64,000 nt of DNA from Marinomonas posidonica IVIA-Po-181 (GCF_000214215.1 NC_015559.1:248001-312000), one strand, 5' to 3'. Positions 1-9,272 are shown, numbered from the stretch's first letter. The notes: generated from the letters alone by a model not told the origin. Numbers and translations are program-made.

Positions 1-466
1 GCACAGTGGCAATGTTGGATTCATACATGGAGACATTGACGTCTTCACTGATGTTGCGCGGTGTTAATCCAGCTTGCGATAAGGCATTTTCAAAGGAGAA
101 AGAGCAGCCTAAAACAAATACCACGAGATCGTCTCGCCACAAATCGGCAATGTCAGCGCGGCTTTCGACTTTCACCCCATCACGGTAGACATAATATTCT
201 GGCAGATCATGTCGCATGTCGATGTCTTTACCCAAGTCTGGCAGGTGAAAATCCCCGACTTCTGACACACCGATTAATGGGCAAGCGATAGGATTCTTTT
301 GGCAGTAGAGTAAAAACTCATTAGCCCATTCAGCTGGCAGTATGACAATGTTGCCTTGCATTGCGCCGGTCGCTAAGCCACTGGTTGGCCCGGTATGGGC
401 TCGACTACGAATGGCTTGACGCAATTCATACGTTTGTTGCAGTAGAGGCGTTGCCAGTTGGGTCAT
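1..466 (-). CDS. DUF1445 (UPF0317) putative hydro-lyase, C-terminus beyond the window
   Basis: Reading leftward from the ATG at 466 gives 155 residues with no stop before the window edge. The segment around residues 125-140 reads VFVLGCSFSFENAL, a hallmark of the DUF1445 / UPF0317 family. That family is annotated as putative hydro-lyase, and some relatives are D-glutamate cyclases; which reaction this one performs cannot be told. The start is inferred from the first ATG in this frame. A LysR regulator lies immediately upstream on the same strand (gap of about 90 bp), so it may control this gene. Only the N-terminal half or so is present. Identification rests on motif recognition from memory. 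Confidence 0.75.
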   Translation of the reverse strand, partial: MTQLATPLLQQTYELRQAIRSRAHTGPTSGLATGAMQGNIVILPAEWANEFLLYCQKNPIACPLIGVSEVGDFHLPDLGKDIDMRHDLPEYYVYRDGVKVESRADIADLWRDDLVVFVLGCSFSFENALSQAGLTPRNISEDVNVSMYESNIATV

Positions 467-559
467 TAGAGTGGTTCCTTATTCTTGCACATTCTGTTTT
501 TTCTAAGAGTAGAGTGCCGAGCCACAAAAAGTCTAATCGTGTTTTTTTGGGTTATTTGA

Positions 560-1474
560 TCAATTTAATTTATCAAGTAAGGTGTTCTCGTATTTCTGTG
601 CCGCTTCCACGGCTAGATCCACTGCCATTTCCGCCAACGGATTAAAGGGCTCGTCCGAATAAGAGGCGGTGAATTTCAAATCATGGGGTGTCCAAATAGT
701 GTGGATTTTACGTAGGACGTTATCTTCCAGTTCTTTGGCAATCATGATGTCTGGCAAGGTGGCAATGCCCACCGCATCAATGGCAAGACTGCGAATCGCC
801 GCTAAGGAGGTTGAGGCATAAAAATGCGGAGGGTTGCCTTCTAGTCCGCGAAATTTTTGGACTATCTCGGCATAGGGTTTGGTGGACTTAGCGTAAGTGA
901 TGATTGGCCAAGGCGTGAGTTCTTCTAAATAGAGCAAACGTTCCGGTAACGACAATCTAGGGCTGCAGACCCAAGACAATGCAAAGGTACATAAGTCTCG
1001 ATTGACAATACTGGGTTCGGAAATCGGTCCCATTAATAAGCCCAAATCCAGGGTGCGATCTTTCACTCCAGCGGCCAGAATAGTCGTGATGTCGACGGTG
1101 AGTTCAACATTTAGATTGGGGGATTTTTGGTTTAGGCGTGCTAGAAAATCAGGTAACCAAGTATTAACGATGGTTTCTGATACCCCTAAACGCAGTACCC
1201 CAGAATATGCGGCATTTGCTTCTGCGCGTTTGCGTAATTGTTCTGACTGATAGAGGATTTTTTCTATGTAAGGTAAAAGCTCTTTGCCTTTTGACGTCAA
1301 AATAATTGGACTAGAGCCACCTTCCCTCTCGAACAATTTCACGCCGAACTCTTCTTCTAATCCGGCGATCCGTGCCGAAATGGCCGGTTGAGTGGTGTGT
1401 AAGCGTTCTGCTGTTTTGCAAAAACTTCCTAATGTGGCTACCCAGACAAAGGTTTCGAGACGTTTATAGTTCAA
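560..1474 (-). CDS. LysR-family transcriptional regulator
   Basis: A 304-residue protein of typical LysR length. Residues 1-60 form the winged helix-turn-helix, with the classic pattern LGSFCKTAERLHTTQPAISA followed by I-x-x-LEEEFGVKLFER. The remainder (about 90-290) is the periplasmic-binding-like effector domain. The effector is unknown. It lies directly upstream of the DUF1445 hydro-lyase gene on the same strand and head-to-head with the DUF502 gene across a 288-bp spacer. LysR proteins usually bind such spacers and act on neighbours, so the hydro-lyase is the most likely target; that is inference. Confidence 0.93.
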   Translation of the reverse strand: MNYKRLETFVWVATLGSFCKTAERLHTTQPAISARIAGLEEEFGVKLFEREGGSSPIILTSKGKELLPYIEKILYQSEQLRKRAEANAAYSGVLRLGVSETIVNTWLPDFLARLNQKSPNLNVELTVDITTILAAGVKDRTLDLGLLMGPISEPSIVNRDLCTFALSWVCSPRLSLPERLLYLEELTPWPIITYAKSTKPYAEIVQKFRGLEGNPPHFYASTSLAAIRSLAIDAVGIATLPDIMIAKELEDNVLRKIHTIWTPHDLKFTASYSDEPFNPLAEMAVDLAVEAAQKYENTLLDKLN

Positions 1475-1762
1475 GGCTTGGCTCCTTTGAGTTGGCTCGG
1501 CTTAGCGGGCTAAGCCCCGATAATGAGCCGAGTTGATCGTTGTTGTATCGTATTGAATCTGTTGGTAAAAACTGCGCTAAATTAACATCATTAAGCCCAC
1601 ATTATTCACTCTACTGTCTAGGTTGTCATAGTCAGTTTTTGTTCAGGCAGAGTCTTCGGTGTCCTTGATGATTTGTTTTCTGGAAAATGGCCGTCTATTA
1701 ACGGGGCAATCTCTTGCTTGATGTACACTATACAGCGCTATTGATAACTGGGTGAAATAGAT

Positions 1763-2350
1763 ATGAATAAATTGATGTCTCTGTTGTTAAAAGGTTTGGT
1801 GACTGTGTTGCCGATCGGATTGACCTTGTATTTGATTTATTGGTTGTTATCAACGGGTGAGTCACTCGCCAAACCAGTGATTTTACTATTGGTTCCTGAT
1901 GCCTATTATTTTCCTGGTGTGGGCTTGGTAATGAGTCTGGTGACCTTAGTATTGATTGGGTTGTTGGTGAATCTATATGGGATCCGCTATCTGGTGAAAC
2001 TCAGCCATAACCTGTTGGAACGCATTCCTTTGGTGAAGTCCATTTATGGTGCTTTCAAAGACATGATGATGGTGTTTAATCTGTCTGATAAAAAGGACAT
2101 GAAAAGTGTTGTGTCACTTGAGTGGAATGGCGCGCAGGTGATTGGTTTTGTGACTGGAGAACAAACGGGAAAAAACGTGTTTCCTGAGCAGGAGTTAGTC
2201 GGAGTGTATGTGCCATTGAGTTACCAAATTGGTGGCATCACCTTATACATCGCCCGAGATCGATTAACGGAACTCGACATCGGTGTGGAAGAAGCCATGC
2301 GATTGACGTTAACGGCCGGCGTGCAAAGCCAGAAAGTGGCGTCAGAATAA
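1763..2350 (+). CDS. DUF502 family inner-membrane protein
   Basis: A 195-residue protein with two strong hydrophobic segments near the N-terminus (about residues 8-30 and 50-72), separated by a short loop. The conserved cytoplasmic part follows, with the pattern ERIPLVKSIYGAFKDMM near residue 90. This is the layout of the DUF502 family, which is widespread in proteobacteria and of unknown function. The ATG at 1763 follows GGTGAAATAG, a weak ribosome binding site. It is transcribed away from the LysR gene and is followed 77 bp later by a flavoprotein gene in the same direction; co-transcription is possible but not shown. Confidence 0.85.
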   Translation: MNKLMSLLLKGLVTVLPIGLTLYLIYWLLSTGESLAKPVILLLVPDAYYFPGVGLVMSLVTLVLIGLLVNLYGIRYLVKLSHNLLERIPLVKSIYGAFKDMMMVFNLSDKKDMKSVVSLEWNGAQVIGFVTGEQTGKNVFPEQELVGVYVPLSYQIGGITLYIARDRLTELDIGVEEAMRLTLTAGVQSQKVASE

Positions 2351-2427
2351 GCGGATTGTGTTTGACCTCTTGGTGATCTGAGGGAATTTCATTATCATGC
2401 CTTTCCTTTTGAAATGAGTGGGTAGTC

Positions 2428-3654
2428 ATGCAGAAAAATGTCATGGTGATTGGGGCCGGTCCAGCCGGTTTAATGGCCGCTGAAACCATGGCCGCGGCTG
2501 GTCATCAGGTTCATGTATACGATGCCAAACCAAGTGCTTGTCGCAAGTTTTTGCTGGCGGGTGTGGGCGGTATGAACATTACCCATTCAGAAGCGTATGA
2601 TGATTTTATTCAGCGATATTATGATAAAGCCGATTGGCTTGATACGGCGATTCGTCAGTTTGATGGACAGGCATTACGAGCGTGGATTCATGACCTAGGC
2701 GTTGATACTTTTGTTGGCAGTTCGGGACGAGTGTTTCCAACTGATATGAAAGCCGCTCCGTTGTTACGCCACTGGCTATCACGTTTGCGTGAGGCGGATG
2801 TCGTGTTTCATATGCGACATAAGATGCTGAGCTTAGAGGCAGGCCAAGCCAGATTTGATCATCAAGGCGATGTGGTGGTGGCAAAGGCCGATGCGATTGT
2901 TTTGGCCATGGGAGGTGCTAGTTGGCCAAAACTTGGGTCGGATGGCGCATGGCAAACGATATTGTCTGAACAAGGTGTGGGTTTAGCGCCTCTGCAAAGT
3001 GCCAATTGCGGTTTTTACAGTCACTGGAGTGAACATTTACAAACCAAGTTTGCTGGTAGTCCATTGAAAGGCATCGCATTTAATATGCGCCTAGCAAGTG
3101 GCGAACGAGTGATGAAAAAAGGCGAATGCATTGTGACCCGGGACGGTATGGAAGGCAGTTTGATTTATGCCTTTTCAAAATACTTGCGAGATCAAATTAA
3201 TGCATCAGGGGAGGCTTCCTTAACCATTGATTTGATGCCTGAATTGAGTGTCCAGCAACTCCAGAGCAAACTAAAAAACACCAAAGCGAAAGAATCATTC
3301 AGTAAATACCTTAAGCGGACATTGGGGTTGAGCGGGGTGAAAACCGCATTGTTATACGAGGCTTTTCAAAAACAGCGTTTGCTTTCGCCAGCTGGGTTGG
3401 CGGAATGTGTGAAACAGGTGCCAGTGTCGTTTTATCGGACCAAACCCATTGCAGAAGTGATTTCCAGTGCTGGTGGAGTTCAACAAAAAAGTGTGGATTC
3501 AACGCTGATGTTGCAGGCGCTGGAAGGTGTTTTTTGTGCGGGTGAAATGCTTGACTGGGAAGCGCCAACGGGTGGCTATTTGTTAACGGCTTGTTTTGCA
3601 ACGGGGCGTCTTGCTGGTCAAGGTGTTTGCCAATGGTTAGACACACATAAGTAG
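2428..3654 (+). CDS. NAD(P)/FAD-dependent flavoprotein, HI0933/YhiN-like (TIGR03862-type)
   Basis: A 408-residue flavoprotein. The N-terminus shows the FAD-binding dinucleotide fold GAGPAGLMAAETMAAAGH (residues 8-25), followed by the conserved CRKFLLAGVGGMNITHSE segment (about 38-55). The C-terminus holds the second flavin contact, GVFCAGEMLDWEAPTGGY (about 368-385). These features match the BaiN/HI0933 group, and I think the subgroup named for Pseudomonas PP_4765. The substrate is unknown. The gene ends just before a strong hairpin terminator shared with the convergent barrel-protein gene. Confidence 0.85.
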   Translation: MQKNVMVIGAGPAGLMAAETMAAAGHQVHVYDAKPSACRKFLLAGVGGMNITHSEAYDDFIQRYYDKADWLDTAIRQFDGQALRAWIHDLGVDTFVGSSGRVFPTDMKAAPLLRHWLSRLREADVVFHMRHKMLSLEAGQARFDHQGDVVVAKADAIVLAMGGASWPKLGSDGAWQTILSEQGVGLAPLQSANCGFYSHWSEHLQTKFAGSPLKGIAFNMRLASGERVMKKGECIVTRDGMEGSLIYAFSKYLRDQINASGEASLTIDLMPELSVQQLQSKLKNTKAKESFSKYLKRTLGLSGVKTALLYEAFQKQRLLSPAGLAECVKQVPVSFYRTKPIAEVISSAGGVQQKSVDSTLMLQALEGVFCAGEMLDWEAPTGGYLLTACFATGRLAGQGVCQWLDTHK

Positions 3655-3686
3655 ACATTTAAGACGCCTTAGCAACATCATTATTA

Positions 3687-3723
3687 GCCTAAAAACGCTC
3701 GGTTAAGCTGGGCGTTTTTAGGC
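3687..3723. terminator. Bidirectional hairpin terminator
   Basis: An inverted repeat with arms GCCTAAAAACGC and GCGTTTTTAGGC encloses a 13-base loop. The A and T runs are inside the stem, as in bidirectional rho-independent terminators. It lies between convergent genes: the flavoprotein (+) and the small outer-membrane barrel (-). Confidence 0.85.
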
Positions 3724-3739
3724 GCTATCTTGGTTTAAT

Positions 3740-4291
3740 TTAGTTGCTATGTTGCAAGGCTGGCTCGCCGAAAGCGTACTGCACGCCCAGCGAGGTGACA
3801 TTGTCTAAATAGTTGTCTTCAATGTCTTTTACGAGGCGAAAATCGGCTCTTAAACTGATATCTTGATTCAGCGCGTATTTCACTCCCCCACCCGCATTAA
3901 TCAATAAATTGGTACTGGAATCAGAGCCATCCACATCGGTCATACCGACCCCTGCGGCTAGGTAAGGGGTTAAATTGACTTGAGTGAAGGCGGGTAGACT
4001 GTATAAACCATCCATTCTAACTTGGTTTATATCTTGGTCTTGGCCGCGCTTGTGAGCGTCTGAATGAAGGTAAGTAGCCTCAACCGCGAGAGGGCTCTCA
4101 AATTGATAGCCAAGACCAATGGCATAAGCCTGATCATTACCACCATCACGATCATTGTCGGTGTTGTAAAAGCCAATGCTTGGGGTCACTGTGAAGCCAG
4201 GCTTGCTGGACTCGGCATACGCCATTGTGGTTAATGTAGAAGCCATTAGGACTCCGCCGAAAAGAGTTCGCTTTGTATATGAAATTGCCAT
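3740..4291 (-). CDS. OmpA-like outer-membrane beta-barrel protein without peptidoglycan domain
   Basis: A 183-residue protein with a clear signal peptide (about residues 1-26, positively charged start, hydrophobic core, AYA cleavage region). An OmpA-type eight-strand barrel follows: TPSIGFYNTDNDRDGG, LGYQFESPLAVEATYLHSD, PYLAAGVGMTD, NAGGGVKYAL, SLRADFRLVKD. I place the start at 4291 rather than an upstream ATG because AGGAG sits 7 bases before it. It is a paralogue of the next gene leftward (4679-5821), sharing the same strand order and many identical blocks, but it lacks the C-terminal OmpA domain. It probably acts as a small porin or structural barrel; its ligand is unknown. Confidence 0.88.
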   Translation of the reverse strand: MAISYTKRTLFGGVLMASTLTTMAYAESSKPGFTVTPSIGFYNTDNDRDGGNDQAYAIGLGYQFESPLAVEATYLHSDAHKRGQDQDINQVRMDGLYSLPAFTQVNLTPYLAAGVGMTDVDGSDSSTNLLINAGGGVKYALNQDISLRADFRLVKDIEDNYLDNVTSLGVQYAFGEPALQHSN

Positions 4292-4678
4292 GTTAATTCT
4301 CCTAATGATCAAGATTAACGAAGATTGAGTATTGCTTTGTCTTCATGCTCATCATCCAGATTACGCGCATCTGGGTGGATGAAAAGCCCATGCCAAGGGT
4401 GCACGAAATGGGGCTTTCCCACTGCTTCTTCATTCATGACAAAGGCTTTACCGAACTCGGATTTTATTGAGGTAAATGGTCATAAAGTCAGCCTTTAAGG
4501 TGTAGGAAATTTGTTTTTTATTACAAGACTTTTGCATTGCAATATTGTCATTTAGGGATTGTGGAAAGTGTGTAAGCGATCAGGGGGCAAGCTATTTCAA
4601 AATATGACACAGCACAAAAAAAGCCCAATCAAAGATTGGGCTGGGCCGAAATGTGAGGCTTAGTTGGGAGTGCTTGAA
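4292..4678. other. Intergenic region with hairpins, no gene seen
   Basis: No convincing coding frame. It holds the upstream region of the small barrel gene and, at its left-strand end, the terminator of the OmpA gene. Two local inverted repeats lie near 4360-4430: CCAGAT with ATCTGG, and AAAGCCCAT with ATGGGGCTTT. They may form a leader structure in the mRNA of the barrel gene, but nothing identifies them. Confidence 0.4.
4615..4642 (-). terminator. Rho-independent terminator of the OmpA gene
   Basis: On the minus strand AGCCCAATC-TTT-GATTGGGCT is followed by a run of seven T (with flanking A-rich sequence), 37 bp after the stop codon of the OmpA-family gene. This is a textbook stem-loop plus T tract. 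Confidence 0.9.
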
Positions 4679-5821
4679 TTACGCTTGGTTGTTGGAAATA
4701 ACCGCAATCACTCGGCGGTTAGCCTTCCGGTGTGCCGCAGAATCGTTGTCAAATAAAGGCTTGTCTTCACCGTAACCAATGGCACTGACACGGTTCTCGG
4801 GAATACCGAAGATTTCTACCAACACATCTGCAATGGCATTGGCGCGTTCTTCAGATACTTTTTGGTTGTAGCGGGCGGCACCGGTATCATCCGTGTGGCC
4901 TTCTATTACCACAGTCGTATTTGGATTTTCCATTAGGAAGGTCGCCAGTTTTTCAATTTCTGGATAGAACTTCTGCTCGACTTGAGTCTGGTTGCTGCCA
5001 AATTGAATATTCAGTTTGACGGGCGGTTGCGCTGCCACCACTGCGGCTTGTTCAGACAAGCTTGGTTCTGTGCCATCGGCTGTCACCGGTGGCTCAGGCA
5101 GTGGTTCTTCTTGTTCTAGCTTGTTTGTCATTGGTTGCTTGTCTTCAGCGATCACAGGTTGCTCTATTTCTGTGATGGTTTCTGGTTCATTTGCAGGTGT
5201 TGTCTCAGCCATTTCTTCTGTTGCTTGATCGGCTTTTTGGTCAAGCTCAATAGGCTGAAAGTCCATATCCTGACGGACTGCGGTTTTCTCCTTGTGGCCA
5301 AAGGTCATTTGTAAGCCAATAGAAGAGACCTTGTCGACATGATGATCTTCGACGTCGTTTACTAGACGAAAATCGGCGCGTAGGGCGAGAGAATCATTGA
5401 TCGCGTATTTCAGACCACCGCCAGCATTAAGCTCAACATGCTGGTCAGAGCGTGAACTCAAGTCTGTGGTGCCAACCCCCGCCGCTAAATAAGGTGTTAG
5501 GTTATAGCGGGAGACGTTGGGTAGGTGGTAAAGACCATCAAGACGATATTGCTCGACATCGATTTTGTCACCATTCGCGGCGGATTTGGTATCGGCATTG
5601 AGGTAGACAAGCTCGATGGCCCATGGGTTATCAAATTGATAGCCCAAACTTAAAGAATACGCTGTGTCGTTTTCTTCGTCTCTGTCATTGTCCATATCAT
5701 AAAAACCAATACTGGGTGTGATGGTGAAACCTGGCTGAGGCTGTGCCATGGTCACAGTAGAAAAAGAAGCAGCCGCAATGAGACTGCTTAAAAGCGTGCG
5801 TTTTGCGATGGTAAAAGACAT
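4679..5821 (-). CDS. OmpA-family outer-membrane protein (barrel plus peptidoglycan-binding domain)
   Basis: A 380-residue protein: signal peptide (about 1-26, cleavage after TMA), N-terminal eight-strand barrel (about 27-180), an acidic Pro/Glu/Thr-rich linker (about 190-265), and a C-terminal OmpA/MotB-like domain. The last has the signature GHTDDTGAARYNQKVSEERA and GYGEDKP (about 305-355), which binds diaminopimelate in peptidoglycan. It thus ties outer membrane to cell wall. The barrel is clearly related to the neighbouring 183-residue protein. The ATG at 5821 follows AGGAGATAAC, a good ribosome binding site. Confidence 0.93.
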   Translation of the reverse strand: MSFTIAKRTLLSSLIAAASFSTVTMAQPQPGFTITPSIGFYDMDNDRDEENDTAYSLSLGYQFDNPWAIELVYLNADTKSAANGDKIDVEQYRLDGLYHLPNVSRYNLTPYLAAGVGTTDLSSRSDQHVELNAGGGLKYAINDSLALRADFRLVNDVEDHHVDKVSSIGLQMTFGHKEKTAVRQDMDFQPIELDQKADQATEEMAETTPANEPETITEIEQPVIAEDKQPMTNKLEQEEPLPEPPVTADGTEPSLSEQAAVVAAQPPVKLNIQFGSNQTQVEQKFYPEIEKLATFLMENPNTTVVIEGHTDDTGAARYNQKVSEERANAIADVLVEIFGIPENRVSAIGYGEDKPLFDNDSAAHRKANRRVIAVISNNQA

Positions 5822-6097
5822 GTTGTTATCTCCTGATAGGTCTCTAGGTTGTGTCGTATTTTTATCCAGAATAGCGTTTTTTTAGGGCCAGAAAAGGTAC
5901 CCATGAAATGGTGTTAAAGCCTTTAATTACAGGGGGTTGCACTATCATTACGGAGAGTTTACTTAACAGGCATTTTCAACACGTAGAGGTAGAAAGTTAG
6001 GTCAGTAATAGGCTAGAAAGGGTGAAATTTATTACAGGATTTTTGCACTTAAAACGTCGTGAAAATGGTGCTCGTACTCTTTCCACGACCTTGAATA

Positions 6098-6661
6098 TTA
6101 GCTTTCTTGCATTAATGAATGGTGAGCACCGACTCCTGCCATGACACCTGCGGCAGACGCAAAGGTCGCATTTTGCATTGGGTTGACTATATCCCCCGCG
6201 GTAAATAATCCCATAACATTGGTTTGTTTCATGTCATCGGTTTTGACCACCAACCCTAAAGGGCCGTCTTCAAATTCACAGCCAAGTTGCTCTGCTAATG
6301 GGCTGGTCATATGAGTTTTGGGTGTGACAAAGATTCCACCAAGCTGAATGGTGCGACCGTCGGCGAGGTTCTGGCTGGTAATTTTCGGAGGTCGCCCCAG
6401 AACTTCAATAACCACAGTACGTTCAATCGTTACTCCTCGTTTGGTTAACTGTGCCAACTGCTCGCCATCCGGCTCAAACTCGCCTTGGGTGAAGTAGGTA
6501 GTCGGCCCCCCATCGCTCTCTCAAGGCGGGAATGTCTGGGATCTCATTTTTCAGTCCGGTTGCCAGAATCAACTTTCTACTGCTTATGGTATGGCCATTA
6601 CCTAAGGTGACATGAAATAGGTTATCGTCTTTTAAGGCGGCCGTGGCGAGCCAGCTTAACG
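6098..6661 (-). pseudogene. Remnant of a thioredoxin-reductase-like FAD oxidoreductase
   Basis: Two fragments of one enzyme lie in different frames. The upstream piece (6661 down to about 6510) reads LILATGLKNEIPDIPALRERWG, the typical mid-part of small TrxB-like NAD(P)/FAD oxidoreductases. It then runs into a stop. The downstream piece (about 6515 to 6098) continues in another frame with YFTQGEFEPDG and ends with GLFTAGDIVNPMQNATFASA, the C-terminal FAD contact. The N-terminal dinucleotide fold and the segment that in relatives carries the CxxC-type region are missing. I read this as a gene broken by deletion and frameshift. Confidence 0.75.
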
Positions 6662-6764
6662 ACTACTGACATAAACTGACACTTCTACTGTTTAGGATAT
6701 GGAATATCAAGTATAGGCTTCAAAGAAGACCTTTTAATGAGAGATTTTTGATAAGGAAGACAGT

Positions 6765-7136
6765 ATGGAACTTTCAAACTTTCCGATTTTTTACGTAGAT
6801 GATGTGCAAGCAAGCGTAGATTTCTATCGCCCTCTTTTAGAACGAGACCCTGTTGAACAGCAAAAAGATTTTGCCTTATTTGTCAGTGAATCAGGCAATA
6901 AATTTGGTTTATGGGCTTGGCATGATGTATTGCCTAAGACCGATAAAGTGGTATCCGCCAGTATGGAAATCGCCCTTGAAGTAGGCAATTTAATTACCCT
7001 GCAAATTCATTATCGGAAATGGTCTGAGTTGGGCGTTGAGATGATTCAAGACATAGATGTGATGGACTTTGGTACAAGCTTTACAGCACTTGATCCTGAC
7101 GGTCACAGACTAAGAGTGTTTTGTTACGAGAAATAA
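6765..7136 (+). CDS. VOC (glyoxalase/bleomycin-resistance) family protein
   Basis: A 123-residue single-domain protein with the vicinal-oxygen-chelate pattern: an opening PIFYVDDVQASVDFYRPLL (residues 7-25) and a closing FTALDPDGHRLRVF (about 107-120). Such proteins are metal-dependent enzymes or binding proteins, and the substrate cannot be inferred. AAGGAAGAC gives a fair ribosome binding site before the ATG. It is followed by a short GC-rich hairpin with a T run and appears to be a single-gene unit. Confidence 0.82.
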   Translation: MELSNFPIFYVDDVQASVDFYRPLLERDPVEQQKDFALFVSESGNKFGLWAWHDVLPKTDKVVSASMEIALEVGNLITLQIHYRKWSELGVEMIQDIDVMDFGTSFTALDPDGHRLRVFCYEK

Positions 7137-7145
7137 GGGGTAAAA

Positions 7146-7170
7146 CGCTCGCCAAAGTGCGGGCTTTTTT
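7146..7170 (+). terminator. Probable rho-independent terminator after the VOC gene
   Basis: GCTCGC and GCGGGC (one G-T pair) enclose a 6-base loop, followed directly by six T, 10 bp after the stop codon. The stem is short, so strength is uncertain. Confidence 0.6.
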
Positions 7171-7344
7171 GTACTTAAATGAAATATCGATAAGGTTTTT
7201 TATTTAACTATTTCTTATTTAGAAATTATGGATTAACTGAATGCATATTGATCAGCTTGGTGCCCGAGCCTAGACTGAGGGCAATTCCATTGGTTCTCTC
7301 AGCAGGAGTTTGAATCAATCTAACCAAGTTATGAGGTGTCGTTT

Positions 7345-8136
7345 ATGTTACCCACTTATTATATTTCTCATGGTGGAGGCCCTTGGCCATACATGCCTGA
7401 TTTACGCGCTATGTTAGCGACGTTGGAAACGGCGTTGGCGGATATGCCAAATCAGTTAACCGAGAAGCCAAAGGCCATTTTAATGATATCCGGGCACTGG
7501 GAGACCAAAAAACTGGCTGTGCAGTCTAGTCCGGCACCCGGAATGGAATACGATTACTACGGCTTTCCAGAACATACCTATCAGGTGAAGTATCAAGCGC
7601 CGGGGTCACCTGAGGTGGCAGCACGAGTCGCTGAGTTAGTCTCCGCAGCTGGCTTTCCTGTTGATTTAGATGATAAGAAGGGGTTTGATCATGGTGCATT
7701 TACTCCGATGGTGATCATGTACCCAAATGAAGATATGCCATTGATTCAGCTGTCCTTGAAATCCAACTTAGACCCTGAAGAGCATCTTGCGATGGGTCGC
7801 GCCTTAAGACCTTTGCGTGAAGAAGGAGTCTTAATCATTGGGAGTGGTTTGAGTTATCACAACTTAGGTTTGTTTGGCCCGCAAGCGAAAGAACCTTCTG
7901 CCGAATTTGATGCTTGGTTGCAAACGACACTCATGTCTTCTTCGCCTGAGCTGCGTCATGAGCGTATCGTGGCATGGGAAAATGCACCGCAAGCGCGAGT
8001 TTGTCATCCCAGAGAAGATCATCTTATCCCACTTATGGTGGCGTTAGGCGCCGCGGAAGATGCTGAAACGACAAGAGTTTATCATGACAAAAATGTCTTT
8101 GGTGGGGTCACGGCATCCAGCTTCCGTTTTGATTAA
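7345..8136 (+). CDS. DODA-type extradiol ring-cleavage dioxygenase family protein
   Basis: A 263-residue protein of the LigB/DODA class, with the metal-ligand histidines in YYISHGGGP (about residue 9), ISGHWE (about 50) and KGFDHGAFTP (about 115). Family members open catechol-type rings (for example DOPA) using Fe(II) or Zn(II). The natural substrate here is unknown. I choose the ATG at 7345 because GAGGTG lies 6 bases before it, rather than an in-frame GTG nine bases upstream. It stands alone between two terminators. Confidence 0.87.
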   Translation: MLPTYYISHGGGPWPYMPDLRAMLATLETALADMPNQLTEKPKAILMISGHWETKKLAVQSSPAPGMEYDYYGFPEHTYQVKYQAPGSPEVAARVAELVSAAGFPVDLDDKKGFDHGAFTPMVIMYPNEDMPLIQLSLKSNLDPEEHLAMGRALRPLREEGVLIIGSGLSYHNLGLFGPQAKEPSAEFDAWLQTTLMSSSPELRHERIVAWENAPQARVCHPREDHLIPLMVALGAAEDAETTRVYHDKNVFGGVTASSFRFD

Positions 8137-8196
8137 ATGCTGAAGGTTTGTGAAGCATTTGATCATATCGTAAATAGTATGGAACAAGATTTTTCA

Positions 8197-8229
8197 TAAA
8201 AAAAGCCAGCACCAAGCTGGCTTTTTTTA
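8197..8229. terminator. Bidirectional hairpin terminator
   Basis: AAAAAAGCCAGC pairs with GCTGGCTTTTTT around a 5-base loop, 60 bp after the dioxygenase gene. The A and T runs lie on both flanks. Confidence 0.88.
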
Positions 8230-8343
8230 TTTTATTTCAAAAGGTTATGACTTTTTAAAAGAGGCTATACAAGGCCTTTTAATGGCTGGCATAGGCTTTG
8301 CTATCCCCGTATGGAGCAATGACAATAATAAGAAGGTATAGCC

Positions 8344-9168
8344 GTGCAAAATCTGAATCTAGAAGTTGGAAATATTCGTGTTCGTTATCAAGATACGGGA
8401 GGTAACTTACCTGTATTGGTTTTGCTACATGGTATTGGTGGGTCATTGGAGCTGTGGCAGTATCAGCTGGCGTCGTTATCTTCTTCCTTTCGAGTGATTG
8501 CACTGGATTTGCCGAATCATGGTTTATCTGAGATCAGTGAAAAACCTTTTGATGTGGTTGAGTATGCTGAAATTGTTTGGGCCTTGTTGGATAAATTGGC
8601 CATTTCCCAAGTTTACCTTGCGGGGAACTCCATGGGCGGGGCGATTAGCATTCATATGTCTGGTTTGCAGCCGGATAGAGTTGCCAAAATATTGCTGCTT
8701 AATGCCGCTACTTTAGGTAAAGAAACCCCATTGCCTTTTAAACTCATGTCGCTACCCATCGTAGGGCGAATATTGGCTCGACCTAATCAAGTTGCTGTTG
8801 ATCAACAAATGCATAGCATCTTCTTGCATTCTGACAAAGTAGCCGAGGAAATAAAATCGGTTATTACTCGAAATGTCATGCGCGAAGGAGCACAAAGAGC
8901 CTTTGTTAGAACCTTGCAAAAAATGGTCGATTGGTCTGGGCAAAAAACGTCGTTATGTCGACTCAGCCTAAGCAGGCTTGAGAAGGCGTCTTGCCCTGTG
9001 TACTTTGTGCACGGTCGTCAAGATGCGGTCTTGCCTTATCAACATTCAGAAATAGCGTATCAGAACACCCCAGACAGTAAGTTGTTGATATTGGACAATT
9101 GTGGTCATACCCCACAAGTTGAGGTGCCCACTGAGGTAAATGATCTTTTTCTGCGGTTTTTTAACTGA
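8344..9168 (+). CDS. Alpha/beta-hydrolase fold protein
   Basis: A 274-residue hydrolase. It shows the oxyanion-hole motif LLHGIGGS (about residues 28-35), the nucleophile elbow AGNSMGGAIS (about 96-105, serine in GNSMG), a late acidic-residue region HGRQDAVLP (about 224-232) and the catalytic histidine in NCGHTPQVE (about 252-260). This is a complete Ser-Asp-His hydrolase. Substrate is unknown; esterase or C-C hydrolase activity are both possible. The start is a GTG at 8344 preceded by AGAAGG. Confidence 0.87.
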   Translation: MQNLNLEVGNIRVRYQDTGGNLPVLVLLHGIGGSLELWQYQLASLSSSFRVIALDLPNHGLSEISEKPFDVVEYAEIVWALLDKLAISQVYLAGNSMGGAISIHMSGLQPDRVAKILLLNAATLGKETPLPFKLMSLPIVGRILARPNQVAVDQQMHSIFLHSDKVAEEIKSVITRNVMREGAQRAFVRTLQKMVDWSGQKTSLCRLSLSRLEKASCPVYFVHGRQDAVLPYQHSEIAYQNTPDSKLLILDNCGHTPQVEVPTEVNDLFLRFFN

Positions 9169-9272
9169 ACTTACGAATTTTTACAAAGACTTTTCTTTTA
9201 AATGAACACAAAGCGAAGAAAGCTCAACTATGGTTAGTGGTGTTCTACACAATGTTTGCAAGGAGCACTTTG

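Noticed and set aside
5016..5228. Open frame on the plus strand inside the OmpA gene.
   Set aside because: It is a low-complexity Ser/Gly/Ala frame opposite the Pro/Glu-rich linker of OmpA, a shadow of the real gene.
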